A DNA stretch of 64,000 nt, from assembly GCA_964405455.1 (NCBI GenBank), contig CAYOOA010000002.1:1-64000 (forward strand), written 5' to 3'. The position numbers were made by a program, and so were the translations under genes. This document shows, piece after piece, positions 33,491-41,684 of this stretch (within the stretch, counting starts at the first letter, position 1; each line of letters starts with the position of its first letter). The notes under the pieces were generated by a model. It made no database searches, had not been told where the DNA came from, and was given only the letters and a program-made list of their open reading frames with translations. The DNA is from CALESS01 sp964405455 (GTDB taxonomy: Bacteria; Chloroflexota; Anaerolineae; Anaerolineales; Anaerolineaceae).

Positions 33491-34444
33491 TTACTCCAAA
33501 GATTTCAGAAATTCTCTCAATTTTTGTGCCATGAAGATTTCGGTAATTGCCATGGATTCGTAGGTTGCCCCACCGATGTGCGGGGTGATCAAAAGGTTGC
33601 TATGGGTGCGGGCATACTCCACCAGGGGCGAAACAGTGAGCGTTCCGCTGCGCTCATTGGAAAGCACATCCAGGGCTGCCCCGGCCAGGATACCACTTTC
33701 CAATGCTTGGAGCAGGGCGGATTCATCCAAAATGTTGCCGCGGCTGGTATTGATTAACAGGGCGCCGGGTGGCAGAAGCATCAATTCTTCCAACCCAATC
33801 AACCCGGTAGTGGATGGGTTTAACGGCACATGAATGGAAAGCACATTCACCTGCGTCAGCAAGTGGTTCATGCTGAAAACCCGCTCCACGCCTTCCTCCC
33901 ATTTCAGGGGTTGCGGATCAAAGGCATAAACCTGCATGCCAAAGGCCAGGCCGTAACGGGCCACCATGTGGCCAATCCGCCCCAAACCCAGGATGCCCAG
34001 GCGTTTGCTTTTCAGATCGTGACCTTTGAAGCGGTCGCGCTGCCATTCGCCGTCCAGTACGGAGCTGAAAGCCGAGGGGATATTGCGGGTCAAGGCCAGC
34101 AGTAAGCCCCAGGTTAACTCGGCCGTGGCCGGGATGCTGCGCAGAAAATCCACCTCGCCGCGCAGGGAAAGCACCCTGACGCCGTGCCGTTCGGCCGCGG
34201 CCAGGTCAATGTGATCCAGACCGGTGGTGGCGCTGACGACTACCCGCAGGTGCGGGGCGGCGGCAAACACCTCCTCGTCCACCTGGAAAGCCAGGCGGAC
34301 AATCAAGGCGTCCACCTCGGCCAGGGCAGACAGCAACTCCGCCCGGCTGAGGGCGGCCTGGCGCACCTGCCCTACGCCCTGCAGGATTTCCAGGGCTTGC
34401 GGGGAGTAATTTTCCGGCTCGGCATTCAGAATTCGCCAGGTCAT
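33491..34444 (-). CDS. D-isomer-specific 2-hydroxyacid dehydrogenase
   Basis: A 317-residue NAD-dependent dehydrogenase. The cofactor motif GILGLGRIGHMVA lies near residue 150, with catalytic Arg in NTSRGNILDE, Glu in LSNERSG and His in ITPHIGGATYES. It is only distantly similar to the enzyme at 25227-26201, yet occupies the same position next to a cytidylyltransferase gene. An extra residue stretch around SLRGEVDFLRSIPATAE is typical of members in polysaccharide clusters. The substrate could be a 2-keto acid sugar. Confidence 0.88.
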   Translation of the reverse strand: MTWRILNAEPENYSPQALEILQGVGQVRQAALSRAELLSALAEVDALIVRLAFQVDEEVFAAAPHLRVVVSATTGLDHIDLAAAERHGVRVLSLRGEVDFLRSIPATAELTWGLLLALTRNIPSAFSSVLDGEWQRDRFKGHDLKSKRLGILGLGRIGHMVARYGLAFGMQVYAFDPQPLKWEEGVERVFSMNHLLTQVNVLSIHVPLNPSTTGLIGLEELMLLPPGALLINTSRGNILDESALLQALESGILAGAALDVLSNERSGTLTVSPLVEYARTHSNLLITPHIGGATYESMAITEIFMAQKLREFLKSLE

Positions 34445-34447
34445 GGC

Positions 34448-35179
34448 CTAGCCCTGCCCTTCCGCTTTGGCGCGTTCCTGCAGGATCAGCTCGACCAGTT
34501 TCAAATCCAACTCGCTGTCCACGTTGACCGAGCGTTCCTCCGGCATAATATACGGCCGGATGACCTGTCCCCAGATGGAATTATTTTCCATCAGGTTATC
34601 CCGGCGGGTCAGGTAAATGCTGCCGTTGCGCATGTAGGCGGGCGGATTGTAATCCTGGCGGCGGGTGCCTTCTTTTTCCTCAATCACAAAGGGCAGGAGT
34701 TGATTGTTCTCGATTTTCTTCATCAGGATGGGATGGTGGGCCAGCACCCGCACTACGGAGATGACCGAATCGCAACCGCCCTGCGCTGCCAAATCCAGCG
34801 CCGCCAGGATATCCTGCGGGGCGCGGAAGGGGCAAGTCGGTTGGAGCAGGAGAACCCAATCCAGGTGCACCTGGTCCATTTCCTCAATGGTACGCACGGC
34901 ATGCTGCATCACCGGCACCATCGGCACCTTGTCCCCGCCCAGGTCTTCCGGGCGCAGAAAGGGCACCTCTGCCCCGTATTGGACGGCAACTTCAGCAATT
35001 TCCGGATCATCCGTGCTGACGATCAGGCGGTGCAGGCGGTCTTTCACCGCCCGGGCCGAGTCAATGGTATAGGCAATCAAGGGCTTGCCGCCCACCGGGC
35101 GGATGTTCTTGCGCGGCACGCCCTTGGAGCCGCCGCGTGCCGGGATGATGGCCAGCACTTTCAGGTCAGGTTGGGTCAA
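34448..35179 (-). CDS. neuA: CMP-nonulosonate synthetase (NeuA/LegF family)
   Basis: A 243-residue cytidylyltransferase that activates a nonulosonic acid with CTP. The signature IIPARGGSKGVPRKNI, the block LIVSTDDPEIAEVA, LLLQPTCPFRAPQDI and the final metal site VNVDSELDLK are all intact. It is preceded by genes for NeuB, NeuC and a GNAT acetyltransferase, so it most likely acts on the product of that set. The start overlaps the GNAT stop by 4 bases. It is close to the cytidylyltransferase half of the fusion at 30458-31681. Confidence 0.93.
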   Translation of the reverse strand: MTQPDLKVLAIIPARGGSKGVPRKNIRPVGGKPLIAYTIDSARAVKDRLHRLIVSTDDPEIAEVAVQYGAEVPFLRPEDLGGDKVPMVPVMQHAVRTIEEMDQVHLDWVLLLQPTCPFRAPQDILAALDLAAQGGCDSVISVVRVLAHHPILMKKIENNQLLPFVIEEKEGTRRQDYNPPAYMRNGSIYLTRRDNLMENNSIWGQVIRPYIMPEERSVNVDSELDLKLVELILQERAKAEGQG

Positions 35180-35913
35180 CTTTTCTCCTCTGCATCAAGC
35201 TGAAACCAGCGGTGGTACCAGAGCTCCATTTTTCCGGTTAAAAAGCCGCAGCGCTGGTACAGGCGCTGGGCGGCGATGTTGCGGCCCTGGGTTACCACTT
35301 CCACGGTGGTGACTCCTTGTCCGGCGAACCAATTCAAAGAATGCTGGACGGCGGCCACGCCTACCCCTTTTCCGCGGGCCGACTCCGCCACACCCACCAG
35401 GCCGATCTGACCGTGATTTCCATCCACGTGGCAGGAAACGAACCCCTGGATGCGCCCTTCTTCAGCATAGACCAGCACAGCCTGGGCGTATCCGCTGCAA
35501 CTCTTCTCAATCCAGGTTTCATATAATCGATCCGCATCGGTTGGATTGAAATTTTGATCGAAATAAAAACGGGTTACGCGGTAGCTGCCGCGGGCAATGA
35601 ATTTGAGCTGTTCCAGATCGCCAGGCTGTGCCAATCGGATGGCAGGGTGAACATGAAAATCCACTTGTTTATTCAGGGGATGCTCGAAGGTCAAGCGCAC
35701 ATCCACAAAGTGAAAATCGTGCTCCTCCGCCAGGCGGATGGTCTGCGGATCATCTGCGCCGGCCAGGAAATACAGGCAATCCACGCGCTGCTCCCGGCAC
35801 CAGGCCTCTGCCTGCAGTACGTTATCAGTCGTCAAGAGATTCCCCTGCAGGCGGGCAATCCGCTTGCGGAAAAAATGCGAATCCCATTCCAGGAATTGGC
35901 AGATTTCGGTCAT
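35176..35913 (-). CDS. GNAT N-acetyltransferase, WecD/LegH-like
   Basis: A 245-residue acetyl-CoA-dependent transferase. The N-terminal half has the pattern FLEWDSHFFRKRIARL seen in dTDP-fucosamine acetyltransferases. The GNAT core lies near residues 150-215, with the acetyl-CoA loop in VGVAESARGKGVGVAAV and the end NIAAQRLYQRCGF. It resembles the WecD-like protein at 57913-58644 at both ends (MELWYHRWF and QLWYHGWF). Between NeuC and NeuA it fits the slot of LegH, which N-acetylates a 4-amino sugar in legionaminic acid synthesis. The acceptor is inferred. Confidence 0.8.
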   Translation of the reverse strand: MTEICQFLEWDSHFFRKRIARLQGNLLTTDNVLQAEAWCREQRVDCLYFLAGADDPQTIRLAEEHDFHFVDVRLTFEHPLNKQVDFHVHPAIRLAQPGDLEQLKFIARGSYRVTRFYFDQNFNPTDADRLYETWIEKSCSGYAQAVLVYAEEGRIQGFVSCHVDGNHGQIGLVGVAESARGKGVGVAAVQHSLNWFAGQGVTTVEVVTQGRNIAAQRLYQRCGFLTGKMELWYHRWFQLDAEEKS

Positions 35914-35954
35914 GGTAATCTCCTGTCTATCCTGTCTACTTCCGGGTGGCCTAA

Positions 35955-37112
35955 TTAATAGGTCAACCGCTTGGTGTAGGTCAACGGCGCCGTGGACAGC
36001 ACATCCGCGATGCGCTCCCCGGCATGCCCGTCACCGTAGAGGGTCACCCGCGGCGGTCGGGGATTGTTGATATGCTGCAGGATGGCCGCCTCGATGGCGT
36101 GCCGGTCGTAATCCACATCAATTACGTTCGGGCCGCGTTCCCGCCCGGCCTCGCGGCTGCCAATATTGACCGCCGGCACACCCAGGTAGGAACATTCGCG
36201 GATGGCCACACTGGAATTGCCGATGATGCAGCGGCTGCGGTTGACCATGCGCAGGAAATCCAGCGGGGGGATATCCTTGAAGAAGTGGATGTTGGTCGGA
36301 CCTTCCAGCTCGCGGAAGGCGCGGATGCCCTTGGATACGCCGTCCGACCCGGCATCCACATTCGGCCAGAACCACAGGGTTGGGAGGCCCAGGTTGCTGA
36401 TGGCATACAGCGTCTCAGTGATCTGTTTGCGGCCTTTCTCATACTCCGTGGTGACCGGGTGCTGCATCACCACCAGGTAACCGTTGGATAAATCCACCGT
36501 GGCGCCCACGCCGCCGTACCGCTCAAACGGGTCAATTTCCTCGCCTGGATTCAGCAGGACCTCATTGGCAATATCAATCGAAGGGCAGCCGGTGACAAAC
36601 ACCCGGCTTTCTTCCTCGCCCATGTGGATGACACGTTCGCGGGCTTTTTCAGTCGTCACCAGGTGGATATCCGCCAGCTTGGTGATGGCATGGCGCACCT
36701 TCTCATCGATGCTGCCGGTCACCTCGCCGCCCTGCATGTGGACGAGCGGGATGTTCATGTAGGCAGCCGCCACCGCCGTGGCGATGGTTTCGTAGCGGTC
36801 GGCAATCGTCACCACCATGTCCGGGCGCAGGTTATCAAACGTGGTGGCCAGTTCGATCAGGCCCAGGCCGGTCGTCTTGGCGGAGGTGACCAGGTTTTCA
36901 CCCTCCAGCACCATGTAGACCCGCGCATCCACCTTGAAACCATCCTGCTCAATGTGGCTGACCGATCGTCCGTAGCGGTCCAGCAGCATGGAGGCCGCCG
37001 AAACGATCTGCAATTCCAGGTCCGGGTGATTGCGAATGGCGAACAGGGCCGTGCGGATACGTGAATAGGACGGCCGGGCGGTGATGACAACGCATACTTT
37101 CCGTTTGCTCAT
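35955..37112 (-). CDS. neuC: Hydrolysing UDP-sugar 2-epimerase (NeuC/LegG family)
   Basis: A 385-residue enzyme that releases the 2-epimer of an N-acetylated amino sugar from its UDP form, for example ManNAc from UDP-GlcNAc. Hallmarks are VCVVITARPSYSRIRTAL, VVTIADRYETIATAVAA, HMQGGEVTGSIDEKVRHAI and the nucleotide-site run IIGNSSVAIRECSYLGVPAV. The HxxGGE...DE...RHAITK pattern separates the hydrolysing NeuC type from the non-hydrolysing WecB type. The ATG at 37112 overlaps the NeuB stop by 4 bases. It is the only such enzyme for three NeuBs. Confidence 0.93.
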   Translation of the reverse strand: MSKRKVCVVITARPSYSRIRTALFAIRNHPDLELQIVSAASMLLDRYGRSVSHIEQDGFKVDARVYMVLEGENLVTSAKTTGLGLIELATTFDNLRPDMVVTIADRYETIATAVAAAYMNIPLVHMQGGEVTGSIDEKVRHAITKLADIHLVTTEKARERVIHMGEEESRVFVTGCPSIDIANEVLLNPGEEIDPFERYGGVGATVDLSNGYLVVMQHPVTTEYEKGRKQITETLYAISNLGLPTLWFWPNVDAGSDGVSKGIRAFRELEGPTNIHFFKDIPPLDFLRMVNRSRCIIGNSSVAIRECSYLGVPAVNIGSREAGRERGPNVIDVDYDRHAIEAAILQHINNPRPPRVTLYGDGHAGERIADVLSTAPLTYTKRLTY

Positions 37113-38173
37113 GCGATTTCCTCGAAATCTTCGGGAGATAAAAAGGTACCGGCAGTCACATCCCGGCGCAGGGTGCGGCCCAGCCATTCCTCCAGGCGGG
37201 CAGCCGGGATGCCCGTGCCCGGTTTGCGGGCGGTGACATCCTCGCGTTGCAAAGGTTGGCCGGCTTTCAACTCCCGCCCGGCCACCAGGCTCTTGCTGAA
37301 CAGGTTGCGCATGGTCTCCAGGCTGGCTGCGCTGGCATCCTTTTCCTGCGGATTGGCCAGGGCAGTATGAATGAAGCGCACACCCTCAGTCAACTGGCGC
37401 AGCTCTTCCGGAGTCAGAGAGACGATAACATCCGGGCCAAACATCTGCCGCGAGAGGGTAACATGCACTTCGATCATATCCGCACCCAGCGCAGCGGCCG
37501 CCAGACCGGTATACAGCTTGCCGGTGTGCTCGGAAAGCCCGACCGGCACGCCGTAGCGCCGACGGAAAACATCCAGCATATTCAGGCCAATATCCTGCGG
37601 GCCGGAGGGGTATTTGGAGGTGCACTGGAATACCAGCAGCGGCAGGTTGTGCTCCTGGATTTGCGCCACCACACCGTCGATCTCGGCCAGTGAGCTCATG
37701 CCGGTTGAAAGCAGCACCGGTTTGCCGCTGGCAATAATGCGCTCCATCAGGAGCGGATTGTTGACCTCGCCCGAGGCCACCTTCCAGGCAGGCATGCCGA
37801 TTTTTTCCAGGAGTTCCACCGCTTCCTCCGAAAAGGGCGAGGAGAGGAAAATCAAGCCGCGCTGGCGGGCGTGTTCGGCCAGGCCTGCCCAGCCTTCGGG
37901 GGTGAATTCCATCCGTTTCCAGTAATCGTAACGGGTGGCATCCTGCTGGCTGAATTTGACCCGGAACGGCTCCAGGGCGGAGCTTTCTGCCGCGGCAATG
38001 TGGGTCTGGAACTTGACCGCATCCGCCCCGGCATCGGCAATGGCATCGATGAAGGCGTGCGCCATGCCCAGGCTGCCATCGTGCGCCTGAGCCACTTCCC
38101 CTACCACCATGGCCGGCGCTTGCGGTCCTACAAGACGTTTCTCAATGAAGAACGATTCGATTTTTGCGCTCAT
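37109..38173 (-). CDS. neuB: NeuB/LegI nonulosonate synthase
   Basis: A 354-residue NeuB with barrel and SAF domains. Barrel blocks: MVVGEVAQAHDGSLGMAHAF, DAVKFQTHIAAAES, FLSSPFSEEAVELL, KVASGEVNNPLL, LLSTGMSSLAEI and VFQCTSKYP. Residues about 290-354 form the SAF domain (SLVAGRELKAGQPLQREDV). It is immediately followed by NeuC, GNAT and NeuA, so it likely takes the sugar made by that NeuC. Similarity in context to LegI is strong; a plain sialic acid synthase cannot be excluded. It starts inside the stop of the upstream gene (38170-38173). Confidence 0.93.
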   Translation of the reverse strand: MSAKIESFFIEKRLVGPQAPAMVVGEVAQAHDGSLGMAHAFIDAIADAGADAVKFQTHIAAAESSALEPFRVKFSQQDATRYDYWKRMEFTPEGWAGLAEHARQRGLIFLSSPFSEEAVELLEKIGMPAWKVASGEVNNPLLMERIIASGKPVLLSTGMSSLAEIDGVVAQIQEHNLPLLVFQCTSKYPSGPQDIGLNMLDVFRRRYGVPVGLSEHTGKLYTGLAAAALGADMIEVHVTLSRQMFGPDVIVSLTPEELRQLTEGVRFIHTALANPQEKDASAASLETMRNLFSKSLVAGRELKAGQPLQREDVTARKPGTGIPAARLEEWLGRTLRRDVTAGTFLSPEDFEEIA

Positions 38174-39606
38174 TGCTCCACTCCCAGCAGCTTCAGCAGG
38201 TAATCCGCCGTCACGCCGGTCGATTCGCCGTGGATGTAGGTCAGTTCCTGCTCCACGAAGCGGCGGCGATTATCGCGGCGCAGTTCCGGGTGGCTGAGGT
38301 TCTCCTCCAACGCCTGCACCAATTCCTCAGGCGTGAAGGCGTTCGTACCCGCGCCGGTCTTGTTGACCCGCGCAGCCGTCGGCCAGCCCGGCACCTCGTG
38401 CAGCGGGATCCAGAAATTGCCCGGCCATCCGTCGGGCGAATCAATGCAGCAGCTGATCAGCGGTTTGTCCTTGATAGCCGCCTCCAGTACCATTGTAGAA
38501 TAAATCGTCACCAGCACATCACAATAGGCCAGCATGGAGGCTTTTTCCGGGAAATCCTCGCCGGAATAGCGCGGCAGGCCGCCCGCCAGGGCCTTGGGGG
38601 CCACCACGTGCACATCCGGGCAATCGCGGGTCAATTCATAGATCTTGTCGCACTCCTCCCGGTAGTGTTTCTGGGATTTGAAATGGTTGGGGTGCAAGCG
38701 GATGAGCAGTTGAGCGGGCATCGAGAGCTTGTGTTCGGTGATGATGCGGATCAGTTCCTGTATGATGTGCAGGTTGGGTGAAATGCTCAAGGCCGTGGCG
38801 GCAAAGGCAATCAGCTTCTTGTTCGGATCCAGGCCATGCATCTGGAAATATTCATCGCGCGGCATCAGCCAGGAGTCGTTGATATAGCCATCGTAAAGCG
38901 GCATGCCGCCCACGTTGATCTTTTCCTTCGGCCAATCGTAACCAGCGCTCAGTTCCCAGCGGTGAACCTCCGACCAGACATTGGCGTAATCCACGTCTGC
39001 GCCAGGCAGGCCGTGGGCCGAGGGATTATCCCAGCCGATGACGGTCATGGCGGTGGGGATGCCGCGGCGCTTGGCCTCGCGCAGGATGAAGCGGTCCATC
39101 CGCCAGCCGGCGGTGGAGGAAATCACCAGGTCGGGTTGGTATTTTTCAAACAGGTCGGTATAGAGGTTGGGCGCAAAAAGCAGGTTGGACTTCCAGCGGA
39201 AGACTTTGCGGGCCAGGCTGGAGGAGCGCAGGATGAAAATGGCCGGGCGGAGCGATTTGAGGATGAATTTCCAGCGCCCCCGGGCTTCAAATTCCTTGCG
39301 CCGGCGGTGGGTATCCACGTAGGTCAGGGGTACCCGCGGGGACATGCTGGACTTGCGCACGTACTCGAACATCTCCTGCAGTCCGGCCAGGTGTTTTTGC
39401 TGGTATTCAGTGGTTTGCTTCTCGCGGGCGGATTCAAAGACCAGCAGCGGATTGGCCGCAAAATCCTGGCGCAGCTTTTCCACCAGTTCATCCTCCACCA
39501 GGAAAACCAGGCGCACACCGCGGTCCGTCAGGCGCTCGGCCAGCCCGGTGAAGAGGTAATAGCCAATCGTTAGTCCATGATCCACAAAAATTAAGGCTGT
39601 TTTCAA
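38170..39606 (-). CDS. Surface-carbohydrate biosynthesis protein, probable GT-B glycosyltransferase
   Basis: A 478-residue soluble protein. It lacks a textbook signature but the C-terminal half has the order seen in CDP-glycerol/KpsS-like transferases: LIRLHPNHFKSQKHY, then MLAYCDVLVTIYSTMVLEAA followed by IKDKPLISCCID. The N-terminal half has VISSTAGWRMDRFILREAKR and MTVIGWDNPSAHG, blocks found in proteins of surface glycan clusters. I prefer the TTG start at 39606, because GAGGAG lies five bases before it and a GTG at 39612 overlaps that site. Position just upstream of NeuB suggests it may use a CMP-nonulosonate. Confidence 0.6.
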   Translation of the reverse strand: MKTALIFVDHGLTIGYYLFTGLAERLTDRGVRLVFLVEDELVEKLRQDFAANPLLVFESAREKQTTEYQQKHLAGLQEMFEYVRKSSMSPRVPLTYVDTHRRRKEFEARGRWKFILKSLRPAIFILRSSSLARKVFRWKSNLLFAPNLYTDLFEKYQPDLVISSTAGWRMDRFILREAKRRGIPTAMTVIGWDNPSAHGLPGADVDYANVWSEVHRWELSAGYDWPKEKINVGGMPLYDGYINDSWLMPRDEYFQMHGLDPNKKLIAFAATALSISPNLHIIQELIRIITEHKLSMPAQLLIRLHPNHFKSQKHYREECDKIYELTRDCPDVHVVAPKALAGGLPRYSGEDFPEKASMLAYCDVLVTIYSTMVLEAAIKDKPLISCCIDSPDGWPGNFWIPLHEVPGWPTAARVNKTGAGTNAFTPEELVQALEENLSHPELRRDNRRRFVEQELTYIHGESTGVTADYLLKLLGVEQ

Positions 39607-39695
39607 ATGCACTCCTCAGGTAAGGGCATGGGGGAAGTGATCACAAGCAAGGCTCGTGCGAACATCCCCGTGCCCCTTTAATATAATCAGGCGTT

Positions 39696-39795
39696 NNNNN
39701 NNNNNNNNNNNNNNNNNNNNNNNNNNNNNNNNNNNNNNNNNNNNNNNNNNNNNNNNNNNNNNNNNNNNNNNNNNNNNNNNNNNNNNNNNNNNNNN
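39696..39795. other. Assembly gap of 100 N between two glycan genes
   Basis: The gap lies in an intergenic stretch; both neighbouring genes are complete. The flanks share ggcgtt. About 90 bases of visible sequence to its left hold an imperfect G+C-rich inverted repeat and the ribosome site of the next gene. How much is missing is unknown. Confidence 0.9.
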
Positions 39796-39806
39796 GGCGT
39801 TGCACC

Positions 39807-40763
39807 CTAACGGGCGTTGTACCACTTAAAAATCCGGTTATACAGGCCCATCAGGCCGGCTTTGACCGGATTCAATTCCAGCAGGCGGCGGCCCAGCCCG
39901 CGCGGAGCGGTGGGCAGGGGCTTTGCCCTATCACGCAGCTCGGCCGGCAGGGTATTGCTCATGTTCATGGCATACGGCTCGGCCGTCATCAGGCGCAGGT
40001 AGCCGGCGTTGTTCATCGCCTCATCCAGGCGGAGCACCTGCCCCATCGGGCGGTCCATCTGGAACGGCACAAACTGTAATAATACCTCTTTTTTGGCCAC
40101 AAATTGCCAGTGCGAGGCGCCCACCTGGGCCGTTACGCCGTGGTAGGTGATGCGGAAATCGCGCGTGGTCTCATACTTCTCGCGGATTTCAGCCTCCTCG
40201 GCGCCCAGGCTCAGGTTGAACTCGAGGAAGGTCGGCCAGGGCAGCAATTGACCCTCGGCCAGCGACGCTTCCGGCTCAGCGCGGGCCCACTCCAGGGTGC
40301 GGGTGATGAGCTCCTCGCGCGTCCGGAAAGGCCGGCTGGTTACCATGCCCACATTAGGGAAAGTATTGAGAATCTCCAGCGAAGCCTCCAGCCAGCCTTT
40401 GGAAAACAGGGCATCGCTGTCGGTGTAGGCAATCACCTCACCGGGCGCGGCTGTAAAAATCACATCCCAGGCACCGCCCTTGCCCAGGTTCTTCTCGGAC
40501 AGGATCAGGAATTGGATCCGCCCGGCCAGGTGCTCCTCCAGCAGGTACTGCTGCACCTCCCGGCAGGAGCCGTTGTCAAACACCAGCAGATCGTGCGGGG
40601 TGACCGTATTCTCATACAGGCTGTTCAGGCAGACTTTCAACACATCCAACGTTTCGGCATAAAAGCCGCTCAACATGGGGATGTAATTCAGGACGGTCAC
40701 GGTCACTTTTTCCGGGCGGGCAACCTCGCGGGCGGATTTGGCTGGATTTTGTCCAATACGCAT
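39807..40763 (-). CDS. Glycosyltransferase family 2
   Basis: A 318-residue GT-A enzyme. The donor site is recognised by VTVTVLNYIPMLSGFYAETL, LLVFDNGSCREVQQYL and the metal site IAYTDSDALFSKGW. A residue block TYHGVTAQVGASHWQFVAKK lies in the acceptor half. The C-terminus (GLMGLYNRIFKWYN) is amphipathic. AAGGAG precedes the ATG. A run of three glycosyltransferase genes starts here going upstream. Confidence 0.88.
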   Translation of the reverse strand: MRIGQNPAKSAREVARPEKVTVTVLNYIPMLSGFYAETLDVLKVCLNSLYENTVTPHDLLVFDNGSCREVQQYLLEEHLAGRIQFLILSEKNLGKGGAWDVIFTAAPGEVIAYTDSDALFSKGWLEASLEILNTFPNVGMVTSRPFRTREELITRTLEWARAEPEASLAEGQLLPWPTFLEFNLSLGAEEAEIREKYETTRDFRITYHGVTAQVGASHWQFVAKKEVLLQFVPFQMDRPMGQVLRLDEAMNNAGYLRLMTAEPYAMNMSNTLPAELRDRAKPLPTAPRGLGRRLLELNPVKAGLMGLYNRIFKWYNAR

Positions 40764-40772
40764 ACGAACTCC

Positions 40773-41681
40773 TTAGCGGCGGCCCTGGCGAAACATCTGC
40801 CAGGCCTTGCGCGGATGAAAGATGGCAAAGAAAAGTTGTCCCAGGCGGTACGAACCCAACCGCACCAACGGGAAGATCTCCACTTCCCGCCAGAACCGGG
40901 CGGCGCTGCCTTTCGCTGGCTGGATTCTACCATCCACCAGGCGACGGTTGGCATCCGGCAGGTTGAAAATGTTCAACCGGCCGCCGGCCAGGCGGATGTT
41001 TTCAAACGTCTCCGGCAGCTTGTAATGCGGTTGGTTGCCCGGCAGGTGACTGTAATCATGGTCCTGGTGGATGATCTGGATGGCGGCGGAGGCATCCACG
41101 CAGGCCCAACCCTTGCGCCGGGCAGCGTAAATCATCCAGTTATCCCAACCGGCCCGGCCAATGGCAAATTTGGGCATGTCCGCAAAACAAGCCCGCGGGA
41201 AGATGAAATAATCACTGCCGGTCGGCCCGTGGCGCCGGGCACGCTGGCGAACATCCTCCATCAACCGTGCCTGCCATCCGGCAGAGAAATCCAGCGGGAC
41301 GCGGATGTCCAGGTCCCAGCGCTGGCCAACGACCAGGAAATTCTGCCCGGCCGCGGCCACCTGCTGCGCCCCCTGCAGAAAATCCGGCAGCAGGAGAATA
41401 TCAGCATTCACATAGGCCAGCAGCGGGCTGCTGCTGTTCTGGCGCGCCAGGTCAAAGATCGAGCTGACCAGCGGAGTGCCCTCGGTATTGCGTTCAACGT
41501 CCGGTAAATGGCGGACACCCAGTTCAGCCGCAGCTTCTGCCAGACCAGCTTCCTCACCCACCAGGATGACTTCAACCTCCGGCCCCAGTTCCACCCAGGA
41601 GCGGATGGCATTGCGTTGGATGATGGCAATGTGCGGGTTGGTGAACGGCTTGGGCGCTGAAAAAATGGTCAAGATTGGCAT
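40773..41681 (-). CDS. Probable GT-A nucleotide-sugar transferase
   Basis: A 302-residue protein that looks like a nucleotide-diphospho-sugar transferase fold: ILTIFSAPKPF at the start, an acidic site in LLAYVNADILLLPDF near residue 90, and GPTGSDYFIFPRACF with FAIGRAGWDNWMIYAARRKG further on. These blocks recur in uncharacterised proteins of surface glycan loci. There is no membrane helix. It sits between a GT4 and a GT2 with gaps of under 10 bases, so a role in the same glycan is likely. AGAGG precedes the ATG. Confidence 0.6.
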   Translation of the reverse strand: MPILTIFSAPKPFTNPHIAIIQRNAIRSWVELGPEVEVILVGEEAGLAEAAAELGVRHLPDVERNTEGTPLVSSIFDLARQNSSSPLLAYVNADILLLPDFLQGAQQVAAAGQNFLVVGQRWDLDIRVPLDFSAGWQARLMEDVRQRARRHGPTGSDYFIFPRACFADMPKFAIGRAGWDNWMIYAARRKGWACVDASAAIQIIHQDHDYSHLPGNQPHYKLPETFENIRLAGGRLNIFNLPDANRRLVDGRIQPAKGSAARFWREVEIFPLVRLGSYRLGQLFFAIFHPRKAWQMFRQGRR

Positions 41682-41684
41682 ACA

